This document shows, one piece after another, positions 34,948 through 46,907 of a stretch of 64,000 nt of DNA. Source of the stretch: Amylostereum areolatum (taxonomy: Eukaryota > Basidiomycota > Agaricomycetes > Russulales > Stereaceae); assembly GCA_012932865.1 (NCBI GenBank), contig SAXG01000137.1, positions 1 to 64,000 of the forward strand. Direction: 5' to 3'. Numbering within the stretch: position 1 is the stretch's first letter; every line of letters starts with the position of its first letter. Below the pieces are notes generated by a model. The model saw only the letters and a list, made by a program, of their open reading frames with translations. It searched no databases and was not told the origin of the DNA. The position numbers and the translations under genes were made by a program.

Positions 34948-35863
34948 TCATGCCCTGTCGTCGGCTTTGGCGTCCTTGGTCTTCGAGGATCCTTCGTGGA
35001 GGGAGACGAGCGAGGGCTCGGCGCCGAAACGGGTGTCGTGGGAGACGGCCATGAACATGTATACCGTCCTGCGCGGCGTGAGAGGTAAGCGCACCGCGAA
35101 GCCGGGGACAGACAAGGGCAACGTACGAGATGAAGACGAAGAGGGTGCCGATCCAGAGGAGTACGACGTAGGCGATGTTCGTCGCCCAGGAATTGTATTG
35201 GAGGGGCGGACGGAAGTATAAGGAGACAATCACGGGCACGAGCGAGTCGGGGACGTTGATGATGCGTGCGGAGCGGGTCGCGACGATGACCTTAGGGAGA
35301 AGGGGGAAAGTTTGCACAGAACGGGGGTAGGGGTGGGGCGTGTAAGACTTACGGTGGAGGCGATGGCGCTGGCAAACATGCCTGCGCAGCAGAGGAGAGC
35401 GAAGAATTTGCGGCCAAAGTTGTACCATGAGGGGTAGACGCGGCGGGGGAACATGACGAGGAAGAAGAAGTCGGCGCCGAAGATGCAGGCGACGAGGACG
35501 CAGAAGACGATGGTGGATATCTCGGCATCGATGAGGCTGCACGCAATATTACGACACAGAGAAAACTAGATAGACGTAGAGCACGCACGCGTTGTTGTCG
35601 AGGAGGGCTTTGGGGACGGACGGGTCGAGGACGGGGAAGCCGTTGGCGACGGTGTAGGTGTCCTGCACGTGGTTCTGGAGGTCCTCGTACTTTGAAAGGG
35701 AGTAGGTCGCGGTGCACTCTGCGGCGAGGGAGATGAGCATGCCGAGCTGGTAGGCGATGATGCGCTCTCTGCGCAGGTGGAAGCGGGGGTCCATCATGGA
35801 ACGGGTGTTGAACGAGGACCAGCGCATCTCGCCGAGGTCAAATCCCCATATTGTCGGTGCCAT
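34948..35863 (-). CDS. polytopic membrane protein, unknown function
   Basis: Begins MAPTIWGFDLGEMRWSSFNT. Hydrophobic segments in order: IIAYQLGMLISLAAECTATY, AEISTIVFCVLVACIFGADF (continuing FFLVMF), FFALLCCAGMFASAIASTV, a weaker SLVPVIVSLYF, and NIAYVVLLWIGTLFVFISYV. The C-terminal tail is polar and charged (SSKTKDAKADDRA). Introns lie near 35587-35538, 35344-35288 and 35125-35080. I do not recognise a family; the pattern could suit a four- or five-helix transporter-like or scaffold protein. It is divergent from the membrane gene at 36279 with about 415 bp between their starts, so they may share a promoter. Confidence 0.6.
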
Positions 35864-36278
35864 TGTTCGTCGCCGTTCGTTGGTCGTGGTCGTGGTCGTG
35901 AAGAGAGAGAAGGTGATGGGGGAAGGGACGGAGGAGGAAGCGGGGAGGTTATAGGAGGAAGAGTGTGTCAGCGGCGAGGCGAAAGGGCCGAACTTAGCGA
36001 AAATCTAATCTCCAAGGCTTTTCTACAAGATATCTGAACCGGGTCTCGGAACTACGTCATCGGACCGTCACCTTCTGGAGCGTTCCGGAGTCGGACCAGC
36101 TTCGATCCTCACCGCGACATACTTCAACTCCCAGACTCCCACTCCTCCCGCCTCCGTCATCCATGCATCACCCACCGGTTCGGTATAATATATATAATAT
36201 ACTCCCCCATTCCCCCACCTGTCTTTCCCCACAAATCCCGACGAATTTCCCCGCTTTTCCTCCTCTTCTGGCGACTTC

Positions 36279-38080
36279 ATGACCTCTGACGACCTCGGAG
36301 CCGGAGCGAGCCACGAACCCCAGCCCCTGCCCCCCGACCACGACACCATGAACGCCAAAGAACCAGAGTCCCCGCCCGACGACGGCACGCTCGTCGTCGA
36401 CCACCCGCACGCCCACAACGTCCACCGCCATGGCGGCAAGGTCCAAGATGACGTCTGGAACGCGGACGAGCCGCCCACCCTGCACTTCGTCTTCCGCTGG
36501 CCCCGCCCGCTGCTCTACATCGCCTTTCTCGTCCTGTGCAACGTCGCCTTTCCCTGTATCATCTTCTACCCCCTCAAAGATCGTACGTGCCCTCTCCCTC
36601 GTGCCCTGCGCGTCCGATTCGATCCGTGGCGCGCCGCTGACCCCCTCTCGATCAGTCACGCATCTCCAGTTCCGAGACGTGGTCGGGATCTCCTCTTCCG
36701 CTCTCGGGATCTCGTCTTGTTTCGACGCCCCCCTGCGGCTCTGGAAGCGTGCGTCTCCCCTTCCTTACTATTCACAGCAAATACCCCGCGCACAGACCTG
36801 ACGGGAAAGGGATAAAAAGCCCCCCCTCAGAACGAAACTCGCTTTGTTTAAAGCGGGAATGTTGAGTACTAGTTCCACTCGAAACAAGGGACACCTTGTT
36901 TCGGGTTTGGACTAGTTGTCCTTTTCCCGCCAGGCCTAGCAATGGCCTGTTTGCTGTGCTTCCTTCCCGCGCCTCGTCTTCTCTGACCATCGATTTTTCC
37001 TACCATAAAGTGACCAAACACCGAAGAGAGTTCGGACCCCTGCACGACGACACCTGGTGGCATCTCGATTTCTTCATGTGGTTCTACACCTACGGAACCC
37101 TCATCTTCGCCATCCCCCTCATTGTCGGCCCCGTCGTCCCCCTCTTGTACGTGCGCCCTCCCCTCTCATACCGCCCCTTTCTTCACTGTCCGACTGTCTC
37201 ATTCCACCGCTCACACCCCGTCTCGTTTATGTTCAGTAACATGTTCCTCATGGCCACCCCCATGCTCGTCCTCCCCTGGGGCGTCATCCTCGCCTGGTCC
37301 ATCATCGTTCCCATGCGCTACCCCTTCTGGCTCTCGTCCGACCCCCCCGCGACCGCCTGGCGCGCGCCCCCGTCGAAAACGGACCTGCCCCCGTCCGAAT
37401 CGCGCGGGGAGGACGACCATTGGCCGCTCCAGCCCACCGTCGACGGCGGCGTCAACAAGCCCGCAGTATTCTACATCCTCGAGGACGTCGTCGCCGTCGA
37501 CTTTGGGTACAAGCGCGAGTGGCGGCACGCCGTGCGGCGGAGGTGAGCAGGGGCGCCCATCCGAACGTCGCGCCGTGCACTGACCTGCGTCGATCGCGCT
37601 CGCAGGTACGCCGCGTCGCCCATGTTCCGCCGCCACATGAAGATCCAGACGGCGTACTGGGCCGCGCACACCGTCCTTCACTTTGCCGTCTCCGCCGCCG
37701 TGACCTGGGGCGCGACGTACGTCCTCCTCCTCCTCCTCCTCCTCCTCCCTCCACACCATCAGGATCACTCACCCACCCGCAGATTCAACTTTGCCTTCGG
37801 CTGGGTCCTCGGCCAATTCTTCATCTGGGCCCTCGTCGCCGGCCTCGGCTCGTACGCGCTCGCCCGCTGGCAGCTGCGCGCCGAGCACGCGGCGTGGAAG
37901 GTGGATCGGGCGCGCGACGTGGAGGACGGGCGGAGGCGGGGGAAGGTGCGCACGGGCGGGGCGCGGGGCGAGCAGATGGAGGTGGTGGGGAAGCGGCGGT
38001 GGCAGAAGGAGGGCGAGGCGCGTGGAGAGGACGAGAAGGGGGTGGCGATGTCGGGCGCGGCGCAGAGGGTGCCAGCGTAG
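36279..38080 (+). CDS. polytopic membrane protein with His-rich N-terminal tail, unknown function
   Basis: The start at 36279 gives an acidic, proline-rich cytosolic tail ending in HPHAHNVHRHGG. About five transmembrane stretches follow: PLLYIAFLVLCNVAFPCIIF, MWFYTYGTLIFAIPLIVGPV, MFLMATPMLVLPWGVILAW, VLHFAVSAAVTWGAT and QFFIWALVAGLGSYAL. The conserved-looking loops are DVVGISSSALGISSCFDAPL and FYILEDVVAVDFGYKREWRH. The C-terminal tail is highly charged. Introns are near 36585-36655, 36750-37010, 37147-37235, 37543-37604 and 37719-37782. The second is about 260 nt because it holds a 144 bp inverted-repeat insertion. Probably a fungal membrane protein of unknown role. Confidence 0.65.
36794..36937. 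repeat. 144 bp inverted-repeat element inside an intron
   Basis: The outer arms AGACCTGACGGGAAAGG and CCTTTTCCCGCCAGGCCT are imperfect inverse complements. Inside them, 36869-36889 and 36894-36915 form a second, near-perfect hairpin separated by 4 nt. The element lies wholly between the splice donor at about 36750 and the acceptor at about 37010. It is likely a tiny MITE or foldback relic; no clear target duplication is visible. Confidence 0.6.
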
Positions 38081-38511
38081 GTAGGTGTGCCCGTGCGAAT
38101 GGAGGGGATGGGTGAAGCCCGACCGTGTATACTGTACGATGCGATAACTGCCTTTGTAATAGAACGCGTTTTCAAGCCGTGGACTGATGATGGGCGTCGC
38201 CTCCCTCGTGACCGCGCTCGGGCCCATCACAGCTTGCACCATCTCACTCATGATAGACGCAGCGTCCCTCGCCCACGTTACTCATCCGACGTCCACTGCG
38301 AGCAACAGCAGCAGCTCCGCGGCACCCGATGTGACGCGATGTCGCCACATCGCGACCGACGACGACACTGATCAAAAAAATCAATCAACCCAGCCTCCTC
38401 GCACTGCCGACTGTGCCGCGGCGCAGGACCGCAGGTACATCGAAGTTTTATAAACCAGCGAACGAGCCCGCCCCACGCTCAACTCAACTCTGACCCCGCT
38501 CTGACCACACG

Positions 38512-39407
38512 ATGCCCGGAACGACCGTGAAAGGCCTGCTTCACCTGCGCCCCTTCCGCTCCGATAAGGAAAAGGACAAAGTCTGCATTCCCAAGAACGT
38601 CGACGTCCCCTCCTCATTCACCCCACCATCTCCATCTCAACTCCAAGCCCAAACTTCCGTCCCACCCGCGCCCATGCCCGTGGCAAACACAACCACGCCC
38701 CTCACCGTCGTCGAGCTCTTCCAATCCCAGGGCTGCTCCTCCTGCCCGCCCGCAAACGCGAATGTGCTGGCCCTCATCGACACCGCGCCCGACGCGCTCG
38801 TGCTCACGTACGAGGTCACGTACTGGGACTACCTCGGCTGGCCGGACACCTTCGCGCGCAAAGCGTGGGACGACCGCCAGCGGGAGTACTCCGCCGCGTT
38901 CCACAATCGCAGCGTGTACACGCCCCAGGTATTTCTCCGCCCCTCCTTCCCCCTCCTCGTCCATCCCTCTGTTCCGCAGGCGTCCTTGTTAACCCGCGCG
39001 TCCAGGTCATCGTCAACGGCCTCGCCAACGGCGTCGGTTCCCGCAAGAGCGAGCTACAGTCCCTCCTCCACGAGGGCCAAGCGGCCTCCCCGCTCCCCAC
39101 CGGCCCCCTCTACGTCACCCTCACCTCCCCCAACCACATCACCGTGCGCGGACCCGCAGACGCGCGCGCGCTCGTGCAGCTCGTGCTGTACGACCCTACC
39201 ACCCACGACGTCGCGATCGCGCGCGGGGAGAACGGCGGGCGCACGATCCCCCATCGGAACGTCGTGCGCGAGCTCGTGGTGCTCGGGTGGTGGGAGGGCG
39301 GCGAGCTTTCGTTCGCGTTGCCGGAGCGACCGGCGGACGGGCTGAACGCGGCGATTTTGGTGCAGAAGGGGCGGGGCGGGCCTGTGCTGGGCGCGGTAAG
39401 AGTATAG
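38512..39407 (+). CDS. DUF1223-family protein (thioredoxin-like)
   Basis: Contains the DUF1223 hallmark VVELFQSQGCSSCPPANANV with a CxxC pair, followed by VLTYEVTYWDYLGWPDTFAR, SAAFHNRSVYTPQ and, after an intron at about 38929-39006, VIVNGLANGVGSRKSELQ. The C-terminal domain is beta-rich (LPTGPLYVTLTSPNHITVRG, RNVVRELVVLGWWEGGELSF). DUF1223 proteins are common in bacteria and fungi; the fold suggests redox activity, but no substrate is established. The first 60 residues are a low-complexity Pro/Ser/Thr leader without a clean signal peptide. It is convergent with the DUF218 gene. Confidence 0.8.
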
Positions 39408-39784
39408 ATGTGGACGTTGATGAATTGAGAGAGACCTTGACGATTGGTGGACGGATTTCGAACCGCGGAACTGTTGTATTTTTATTGGACGGTGCGGGCA
39501 CTGGCTGTATACTATATAGTATCGTAGTATAGAACTTCTTGGCTTGGGCGGCTGGCGGTCCTGGACGTTGGACTCGAGCATGGATTGGCAGGAAGGTATG
39601 ACCGTGGCCGAATTCTGGGATCGATGCGACCGAAAAAGGGAAACCACGTTCCTAATCAGACCATGCTCGTCCCCGCGACGGTTTGTCCAACGAAACGGCG
39701 CTGTCTCTCGAACCCTAAGCATGTCATGCGCGATATATGTACGTAGCGCGTACACGGATGGCCAACCGTCCGCAGGCGAGAGCA

Positions 39785-41030
39785 CTACGCGTCCCACGGC
39801 AACTCCCCCGCAAACACCTGCGCACGCGCGACCGGACACCACTCGAAGAGCTCGGCGAGTTCAGGCGCGGCGAGGTGGTATGGATGGGCGCGCAAGTGGG
39901 GGTTTCGTCCCGCACGTTTCGTGGAGAGCGGCGGGTGACAGCCGTACAGGTCTTTTGTGAACGGGGCGAAGGAGTTTTCGACCTGCGGGGCAGAGCAGGT
40001 AGGGTGAGCGACGTTCGAGCGGGGAGGAGACGAACGGATCGCATAAGGGTGGGGAGGGGAGAACGGGATGAAAAGGCACATACCTCGCCGGCGCTCGCCC
40101 GCGCCTCGTCCTTCGCGTCGTCCAAGCCCACACCCACGTACTCGAATTTCCCCGCGGGCCATCGCAGCGCCTTCCGATGCAGCTCCTCGAACCGTCTCCG
40201 CTTGAACTCGTGTCCGACCACGGTGATTCTGCGCGGGTACGCGCCCGCGACCTCGCGGAAGCGCGCGAGCGCGAAGAGCAGGTTCTGGAACGAGTCCAGC
40301 GCGAAGAGTTCCGTCGTCGCTTTCGACAGCGGGGACGCGGCGTCGCCGGAGGGAGGGAGGAGGGCAGCGGCGAGCGCAAGGCGGAGGTAGGACTCTGCTT
40401 CGGTCGTGGGGGCTGTCGCGTCGGTTTGGCCTCTGCACACGCGGTGTCCGCGCGAGGAGGTGGTAGTCAGTACATGTATCCATCAAACGGCGGGGGAGAA
40501 CACGCACCCGCTAAATACGAGCAACGCCCCCGGATCCTTGGCCGCGATCTCTGCACTGGAAAGAAAGCCAGACGGCCGTCACACACGGCCGCGATGCCAG
40601 TCCGTCGCGAAAGCCGCGCTCACCCTCTGCGAATGTGCTCCACAAACACCCTCGGTCGACCCTTCCCGCGCTGGTAATCCGCCATGACCCACAGCCGCTC
40701 GTCCAGCGCGTCCTCCTCCTTCGCGCCCGTCCATATCCCATGCCCCGGCACGACGACGAGGTGGTCGAATGTCCGCGCGCGCGCGGGCCTGCGCAGCGTC
40801 GCGGCGACGCTAAATGGGAGGGCGGCGAGGCTGAGGCCGCTGGAGGGTATGGTGGGGGACGAGAGGGAGTGTTGGATGTTGAGGAGGAGGGAGAATGCGA
40901 GGAGGGAGACGAGCAGGAGCACGGCGAGGTTGGTGAGGCGGGCGGGGGCGCGTAGGAGGTCGGCGGTGCGCGCGGGTCGGGTGAGCGCGTGTGAGCGCCT
41001 TGAGGGGAAAGAGACGGGGGAGGGGAGCAT
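39785..41030 (-). CDS. DUF218-domain membrane-anchored protein
   Basis: The N-terminal region is basic, followed by one transmembrane helix (LAVLLLVSLLAFSLLLNIQ). The DUF218 core starts at FDHLVVVPGHGIWTG and continues through KDPGALLVFSGGQTDA, across an intron at about 40440-40510, then ALDSFQNLLFALARFREVAG, RRITVVGHEFKRRRFEELH, and a C-terminal NSFAPFTKDLYGCHPPL with ELFEWCPV. Fungal DUF218 proteins are related to YdcF-like proteins; the biochemical role is unclear. The stop is at 39785 after FAGELPWDA. Introns at about 40630-40560 and 40085-39992 keep the frame. Confidence 0.75.
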
Positions 41031-41283
41031 GTTGGTCCCCGTTCGAAGTTACAGACTCAGTGTGAGGGCCTTTCCGGGAAGGTTGCTCGGAGATGGTGGT
41101 GGACCGGTGGTGGTGGTGTCAAAGGAACACGTGCGCTTCTTGCCGACTTCGCTTCGAGTTGTAATACTAGTTCATGTGTATAGTACGTCCAGAGACTTGG
41201 TGCTCCCTTTCTGAGAGAACATCGCCGTGATTATTCTAGACTTATTTTACAAAAATCCCCGATGCTAAATGAAGATCGATTTC

Positions 41284-44200
41284 CTAATGACCGTGGCGCA
41301 GAGTGGCCGCAGCCATCTCCGCGATGGCGTACACGATAGCCTGCAAAGCGAAGCATCGCGCGCATTACTCAAACCACTCGATGGAAGGAAAAGAAACAAA
41401 CACGAACCTCCGTGTGCACGCCTGGAAGGAGCGGAATCACGGACGCGTCGATGACGCGTACATTTTCCGTTCCGTGCTGTTTCCAGCCAGTTTTGAATAA
41501 GGGTCAAAGACGGGGCATAATACACTCACAACGATGAACGTCTCAGGATCCACGACACCATTCTTTTCGAATGGGACTGCAGAACATCGATGAGTCGTGA
41601 GAGTCGCGAGGGCATGAAAGGGAATGAGAGACGCACGCGCGGCAGAGGTCCCCACGAAGTGGGACATGGTCCTAAAGTTAGATTTGAGCCATTGTTCGAT
41701 GCTCTCAATGTCGGTGTAGTTTGCTCCGGGTGTGGTCTCCCCTACAAAATGGAAGGCGTCGCGTTAGCGCTCCGAGAAAACACGCGAAGAACTCGGACAT
41801 GCGGACGAACCAGTAACATAGGATGCGAGCGGGGGCGTCTGGGTCAAGGCGCGGCCATGCAGAATCGCTCTGGAGAGGTACCACTGCGAGCAGGTCAGTA
41901 CGCATCCATCATCAAGTCTTGTGTGGTGGGTTTCCTCACGAGATCATGGGGGGCGGAAAGACTGTGCAGCCGTAGTCAGATGCTGGACGGCCCTGGAGAG
42001 GCGAAAGCTTACTAGTTTGGGTCATAGAGCGGCGGCTGTGCGTAATCGGTCGAGTTGATGTGCTGTCCGCGTCGCCTTAGTCTAATGCCAACGACCATCG
42101 AGACGAAGGCCGGGAGGAACAGTGCTTACCACCGTGCCGCGGGAGAAGGTGTGTAGATCCGTCGTGTAAAGCGTCAGGGATACCGTTCCGTTGGTCGCGC
42201 TGGTGCTCTGATCACCAAAAATACCAACGGACCAAACATCAGTGACGCGCACATTTCCCGCGAAGATAGCAAGGACGCACCCAGAAGATCTCCGTCTGCG
42301 GAACGCCCTGATCAATCATCGCCTTCAATGCGTCGAATTGGTCTTGAGAAATGTCGGCCGTTTTATTCGCAAGCATGGCGGCCTGCTCGGTCTGCGCATC
42401 TGCGGGGAGAACGGCGTAGGCCGGGACGAGGTCGAGGACCGGCTGTTGAGCTTCGCCCCAGTCTGTGGAACACGGTAGGCAGTCAATACGAGAGAAGAGG
42501 GAGAGAGAAAACAACGACGCACTCGTTACGTTCTGGAGGGTGAAGATGACGGAGACACCGATTTCTGAAGATGAGGTCAGACGGACGAAACGGCCATGCG
42601 TGCATTGGTGCACCGTTACGGATAGATGACGGGACTTACGGTTTTGCAGGTTGCTCCCTACACCGGGTGAGTCAACCTTGACCTCGATGCCCAGCCTGCC
42701 AATCCTTATCAGCGCGCTTCGAGGGCTTTTGGGGGAAGACGCGGGCGTACGGTTCAAGAATGGATTTGTTACCGATCCCGCTAAGCTCGAGAACCTTGGG
42801 GGTGTGCAACGTGCCGGCACTCACGATGACGTTCTTGGCGGTCTGCACAAGTAAACAAAGGGGTCATCGGTCTGTTTCCGATGGGAATAACGAGGCCTAG
42901 GGGCACGTACAACATTGGCGGCAGTGCCGTTGCCAGTGTGGTATTCCACACCGGTCGCAACAAGAGATTCACCGCCCTTCGACCAAATTATGCGGGAGAC
43001 CTGTGAGCTGAGGAGGAGCTCGAGGTTCGTACGATTCTCGTTCGGTGTATCTTTTCGGGCACATATTAGCGGACGTGCGCGTTATGTGGAGGGCAGGAGC
43101 TCACAGTAGCCGGTGGCGGAGTAGGACCGCGTGGTCGTGTTCGGGTAGCAAGACTGGCGATGCAATTTACTGAGAATATGCGGCGGGAGAATGAACAATT
43201 TGGACGCACAATCTCGGTGTAAGAAGACCCCTGTTTCCCACCGGTGGGGTCGTCGACGACGGTATGGTTGGCAGTTCGGAGGGTGGGGAACACGGTGTCG
43301 TCCCAGAAGCTACGTAAGAATACGTTAAGGTCAAATTGGGGTCGACGGGGATAAGGAAGATGGTACGTACGGGTTGATGTCGTTCTGGATAGACACATGG
43401 ATAGGACCTTTGGTGCCATGGAGGGAAAGGTCGGGGTGAAGTGCACCGCCAGTATAAGTCGTGAAGTTCTCGCTCTTCGAGTGAAAGTGTAAGACGGACT
43501 GCTTCCCAAAAGGGCGAAATCAGTCGACAAACCTCCTTAGAGTACCCGTATATCCGGTCAAAGGTCCTGGTGCAACATATATCGGTACAGGATGGGATGA
43601 GATCAGATGAGGATTATCTCACCATCCTGTCGCGCCCAGCGCCTCCCAGTGAGGGTATTCGCGCGCGTCCGGACGAATCTGAGGGCCATGTATTCAGTAC
43701 GGAGAAGGTCTCCAATAAGCACATGACGCACCCATGCAGCGCCGTTGATGGCAGAGCTTCCTCCAAGCACACGACCTGATATCCCGAAACCAAACTCAAA
43801 ACTCAAAAACTCCACTTGCCATGCGCAAAAGAACCATACCTTGGATCTGCTGGTATCGGCGTCCGTTCGCGGACCGTTGAGGTACCGTTAATGGTGCCCA
43901 GTCGACCTGGATACGTGTGAATACACGATGCCGACATATGTATATTTAGGCGCAGAAAAGCGGGGAGACGCTCGCACCTCGGTGCCATAGGGCAAGTAGC
44001 GGTTTTTGAGGTCGGTGACGTTAGGGTTGTTGCGTCCGTCGGGACCCGCTTCGATTACGAGGACCTTGACGTTCGGGTCCTCAGTCAGTCGCGCTGCGAC
44101 GGTCAGACCCGCCGTCCCACCGCCAACAATCACGTCTAATGATATGAATCGTCGGTCAGTGACGAGTCCACGGTCAATTTGGAGAGGAAGATGTACAATC

Positions 44201-44296
44201 GTACGACGCAGCGGAGTGGACGGGCGCAGACCAGGCGGACGCGGTAGCGGTGAGGAGAGCTGCGCCCAGAAGGATCTGCTGGGTAGTACCAATCAT
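41284..44296 (-). CDS. GMC oxidoreductase, aryl-alcohol-oxidase-like, secreted
   Basis: An FAD-dependent oxidase or dehydrogenase of the GMC family, which in wood-decay fungi supplies hydrogen peroxide. The start at 44296 gives a signal peptide ([20 protein letters not shown]). The FAD-binding motif [15 protein letters not shown] is followed by [10 protein letters not shown]. The second GMC block [17 protein letters not shown] lies near 43770-43720. Later blocks: [10 protein letters not shown] near 43235; [20 protein letters not shown] across an intron near 42845-42910; [10 protein letters not shown] near 42665; SHFVGTSA near 41660 with the first catalytic His; and [16 protein letters not shown] spliced to [18 protein letters not shown] with the second His. 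About 14 introns. I saw no certain frameshift, but several middle exons are short and not fully traced. Confidence 0.8.
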
Positions 44297-45066
44297 CGTG
44301 GATGGGCCTCAGTGGAAGACAGAGAGCGTGAAAACGCGCCGAAATGAGGGCTTGGCTTTATAGTGCTTCCTCTAGTCGGGAAAGTCCCCGAGCACATGCA
44401 CCTCTTGATCATCCCGTCGCAGACTCGCGGGTGACCAAACGAGGAACGGTGGCCGCGTTGAACAGAGGAGCAAACGCAACCTGCACCAAACCTGCACATG
44501 AAAATACGACGTCAGAACGGCAGATCTATGCTCCCATCCGATCACTTTTTCGGACAAAAGCTCTAGGTCCAGGGAGACGCGTGCTCGTTGGACACTCGGT
44601 CGACGCGTCGTTCTCGCGTACCGCGTGGTCGATTGGAGACCGCATTGGCCAACCGCGGGCCAATGCGACCGGCGGTTGGGACCATGGTGTCTGCTGCTGA
44701 CCAGGGAAATCCAGGGAAATCCCCCCTGTTGGTTTAATGAAGTCTTGGGGGTGGCGACATACAACGAAACTTCTTCTTACTATTAGAATGAGCCGGGCCG
44801 CACCGGCGGACAGGGAGTTACGGGCTCGGAAAGGACACTGATAGCGAAAGAACCCTCTCTGATCCCGCGGAAATTACCGTTCTTAAGCCGAATATGTCAC
44901 AGCTCGTTATGGCATCGTGGTAGGTCGCGCTAAGGTGGGACACATAGGACGGAGGCCGAAGAGGAGATCGACTGATGGAGGAGACCTTGCTCGCACCGAC
45001 TCGCGCAACCGCGAAGAGTAGTTACGCTGTGCTCTCGATGAATAACAGCTTGAATTCAATTTATAA
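44297..45066. other. intergenic upstream of the GMC gene and the tRNA
   Basis: No frame here carries a motif. A GC-rich partial palindrome near 44640-44670 (TTGGCCAACCGCGGGCCAA) may be regulatory. Nothing else stands out. Confidence 0.4.
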
Positions 45067-45148
45067 GGCGCTATAGCCAAGTGGTTACGGCGACAGATTA
45101 GAAATCTGTTTCCCTTTGGGAGCGCAGGTTCGAGTCCTGCTAGCGTCG
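45067..45148 (+). tRNA. tRNA-Ser(AGA)
   Basis: The 82 nt fold as a class II tRNA. The acceptor stem pairs GGCGCTA with TAGCGTC (one G-T pair) and has discriminator G. The A-box-like D arm is TAGCCAAGTGGTTACGGCG. The anticodon stem ACAGA/TCTGT encloses the loop TTAGAAA with anticodon AGA. The long variable arm (TTCCCTTTGGGAGCGC) is typical of serine tRNAs. The T arm contains the B box GGTTCGAGTCC. There is no intron. Confidence 0.95.
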
Positions 45149-45154
45149 GAATAG

Positions 45155-45161
45155 TTTTTTT
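45155..45161 (+). terminator. RNA polymerase III terminator of the tRNA
   Basis: A run of seven T residues six bases after the tRNA 3' end, the standard Pol III stop signal. Confidence 0.85.
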
Positions 45162-45324
45162 CGCTCTGAAGTTTGAATGTTGAACGTTGAACGAGTCAGA
45201 ACGACCCTTGTCCTACACGGTCCCACGGAGTGACGAAGATGGTTTGAAAATTGACAGTAAAATACTAAAACACAACCGTTCTTCGTGGTTGTTGTACACA
45301 GTACATGGTGTTCCATGCAGAGAT

Positions 45325-45594
45325 CTATAGATGCACGGAACGATCAGACGTTGAACATGGAGACCCGGGGAGAACACGCACGGATATCGCGGATACCAGA
45401 CCTGACACCGCGATGAGGGATATTACCGAGATGAAGATTGTGACCTAGAGGACGTGGTGTCAGAGCAGGGAAGAAACGAAACGAAAGGACCACGCACCCC
45501 GACCCCTCTTGCTTCGGACTCCGTGTAAGTGTTGCGAATGATGAACTCGCTTCCGTCAGGAAGCATACGAGTGTCCTCTGTCATGATGATGTCG
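45325..45594 (-). pseudogene. possible N-terminal relic of a GPCR-like gene
   Basis: A short two-exon reading on the minus strand begins MTEDTRMLPDGSEFIIRNTY and TESEARGVG, splices over about 55 nt (donor GTGCGT, acceptor CTCTAG) into a hydrophobic helix (VTIFISVISLIAVSGLVSAI), then stops at 45325. The layout (short polar N-terminus, then one helix after an EARG block) resembles the first exons of fungal seven-helix receptors. No later helices are found before the tRNA. It could also be a genuine small membrane peptide. Confidence 0.35.
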
Positions 45595-46907
45595 TCCGAG
45601 TCGTTAAGAAAATAAGAAAGAAAGTCGTGCGAAGAAGAACTGTGGACAGCAAAAAGACAGAAGGTCGTATCCAGTACGAATGAAGTCAAACGGAAAGGAA
45701 AGAGAACAGGCTAGAAGGGAGGGCCAGCCTGTGAGAAAGAAAAGAAAAGAGAGGAGAAGAGACGAAATGTCCTCCGAGCACGAGAGCGGCGAGCAGGCGG
45801 GTCGGGGCGAAAGGCTGCCATCGTTTCGAGTGGTGCGGTCTAAGTAGCAGGCGGCAATGCGCCAAGCGCCCCTTGGCCGATCATCTTATTGCTCTGACAT
45901 CTCACTTACACCGCTTCGGCCTTTACAAATTCGTAGTCCCCCACAGTTCTAACTTCCCCTTGCGTTCGACGAGAACTCGTAGTTTCGTCTCTCTGTAAAG
46001 CTGCTCGAGAGGCCCACCGGATAGGAATATAATATACGAATACACAAAACCACGAAAACGCACGTCTCACTCAGTCATGCGTACCAATGTTCCTTCCCGC
46101 GGGACCCGTGCGTTAACCCTGCCGTTCCCCGACCTCTGATACAGGGGTGCGCGACGAGATCAGCGAATGGAGTTGCGGCGACGTTCCATCCAATCATCAC
46201 CGCCGAACAACTGCGCGCAAGCCTCCCAATGGTATGCTGCCGCGCAGCCCGATGACCACTCTCCTATTGGTGGATCCTACTCCCTTTGAACGGCAATTGT
46301 TGAGGGCAAGGCCTATACTGACACGCGTAGCTAGCGCCTGCCCCCGACGCGCGCTGCAGGCTCGATAGAAGCAGAGAGATTCAGGGTTGGAGGGAACACC
46401 ACCAGCATTACGCCTTCACAATCAGGTTATGGCGAGCCTGAGAGGGCGTGCTTTCAGGGAAGGCACACCGCGAGAGGGAGATATATAACTTACTACACGG
46501 TGAAGTGTCCCTACACTTCTCTATACAAGACCGGGCGCCGTTGAACGATCTACCCAAGGCTATGGTCCGTGTCCAAGAGCTACGCATGATAAGTATAGCT
46601 AGTTCGTCTGTGAGAATATCACCGAAGACTGAGCGTGGTGTCGATTCTCCAAAGAGAACCTGTGAATCACGAACTCTTGAAGCCCAAGGATTCACGAGAC
46701 ATCTCGATTTTGACACCTAGAGCGTAGCTCGAAGGATGACGCTGGTGGGATTTCGGGAAGAGACAACGAAAGACGGACAAGTAGGCGGGGAATGCGAGCT
46801 CGGATAGTGGAGATGTGGACAGCTCTATTAAACAAGGCTAAGTAAACACACGCGACGCACAGCAACAAGTAGCCAAAAGCCCGAACCATGATGCATGGAT
46901 ACCCAAC
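45595..46907. other. gene-poor interval
   Basis: About 1.3 kb with only short, motif-free frames on both strands. There is an A/G-rich tract at 45690-45770 and an AT-rich stretch near 46030. I cannot support any gene or repeat here. Confidence 0.45.

Noticed and set aside
37719..37750. CTC trinucleotide repeat as a coding Leu/Ser tract
   Set aside because: It falls in an intron between the exon ending WGAT and the exon starting with FNFAFGW; a simple microsatellite is enough.
39455..39480. GGTTCGAA-like B box on the minus strand near 39465, suggesting a second tRNA
   Set aside because: No acceptor stem, A box or anticodon arm can be folded around it; it lies in the 3' region of the DUF1223 gene.
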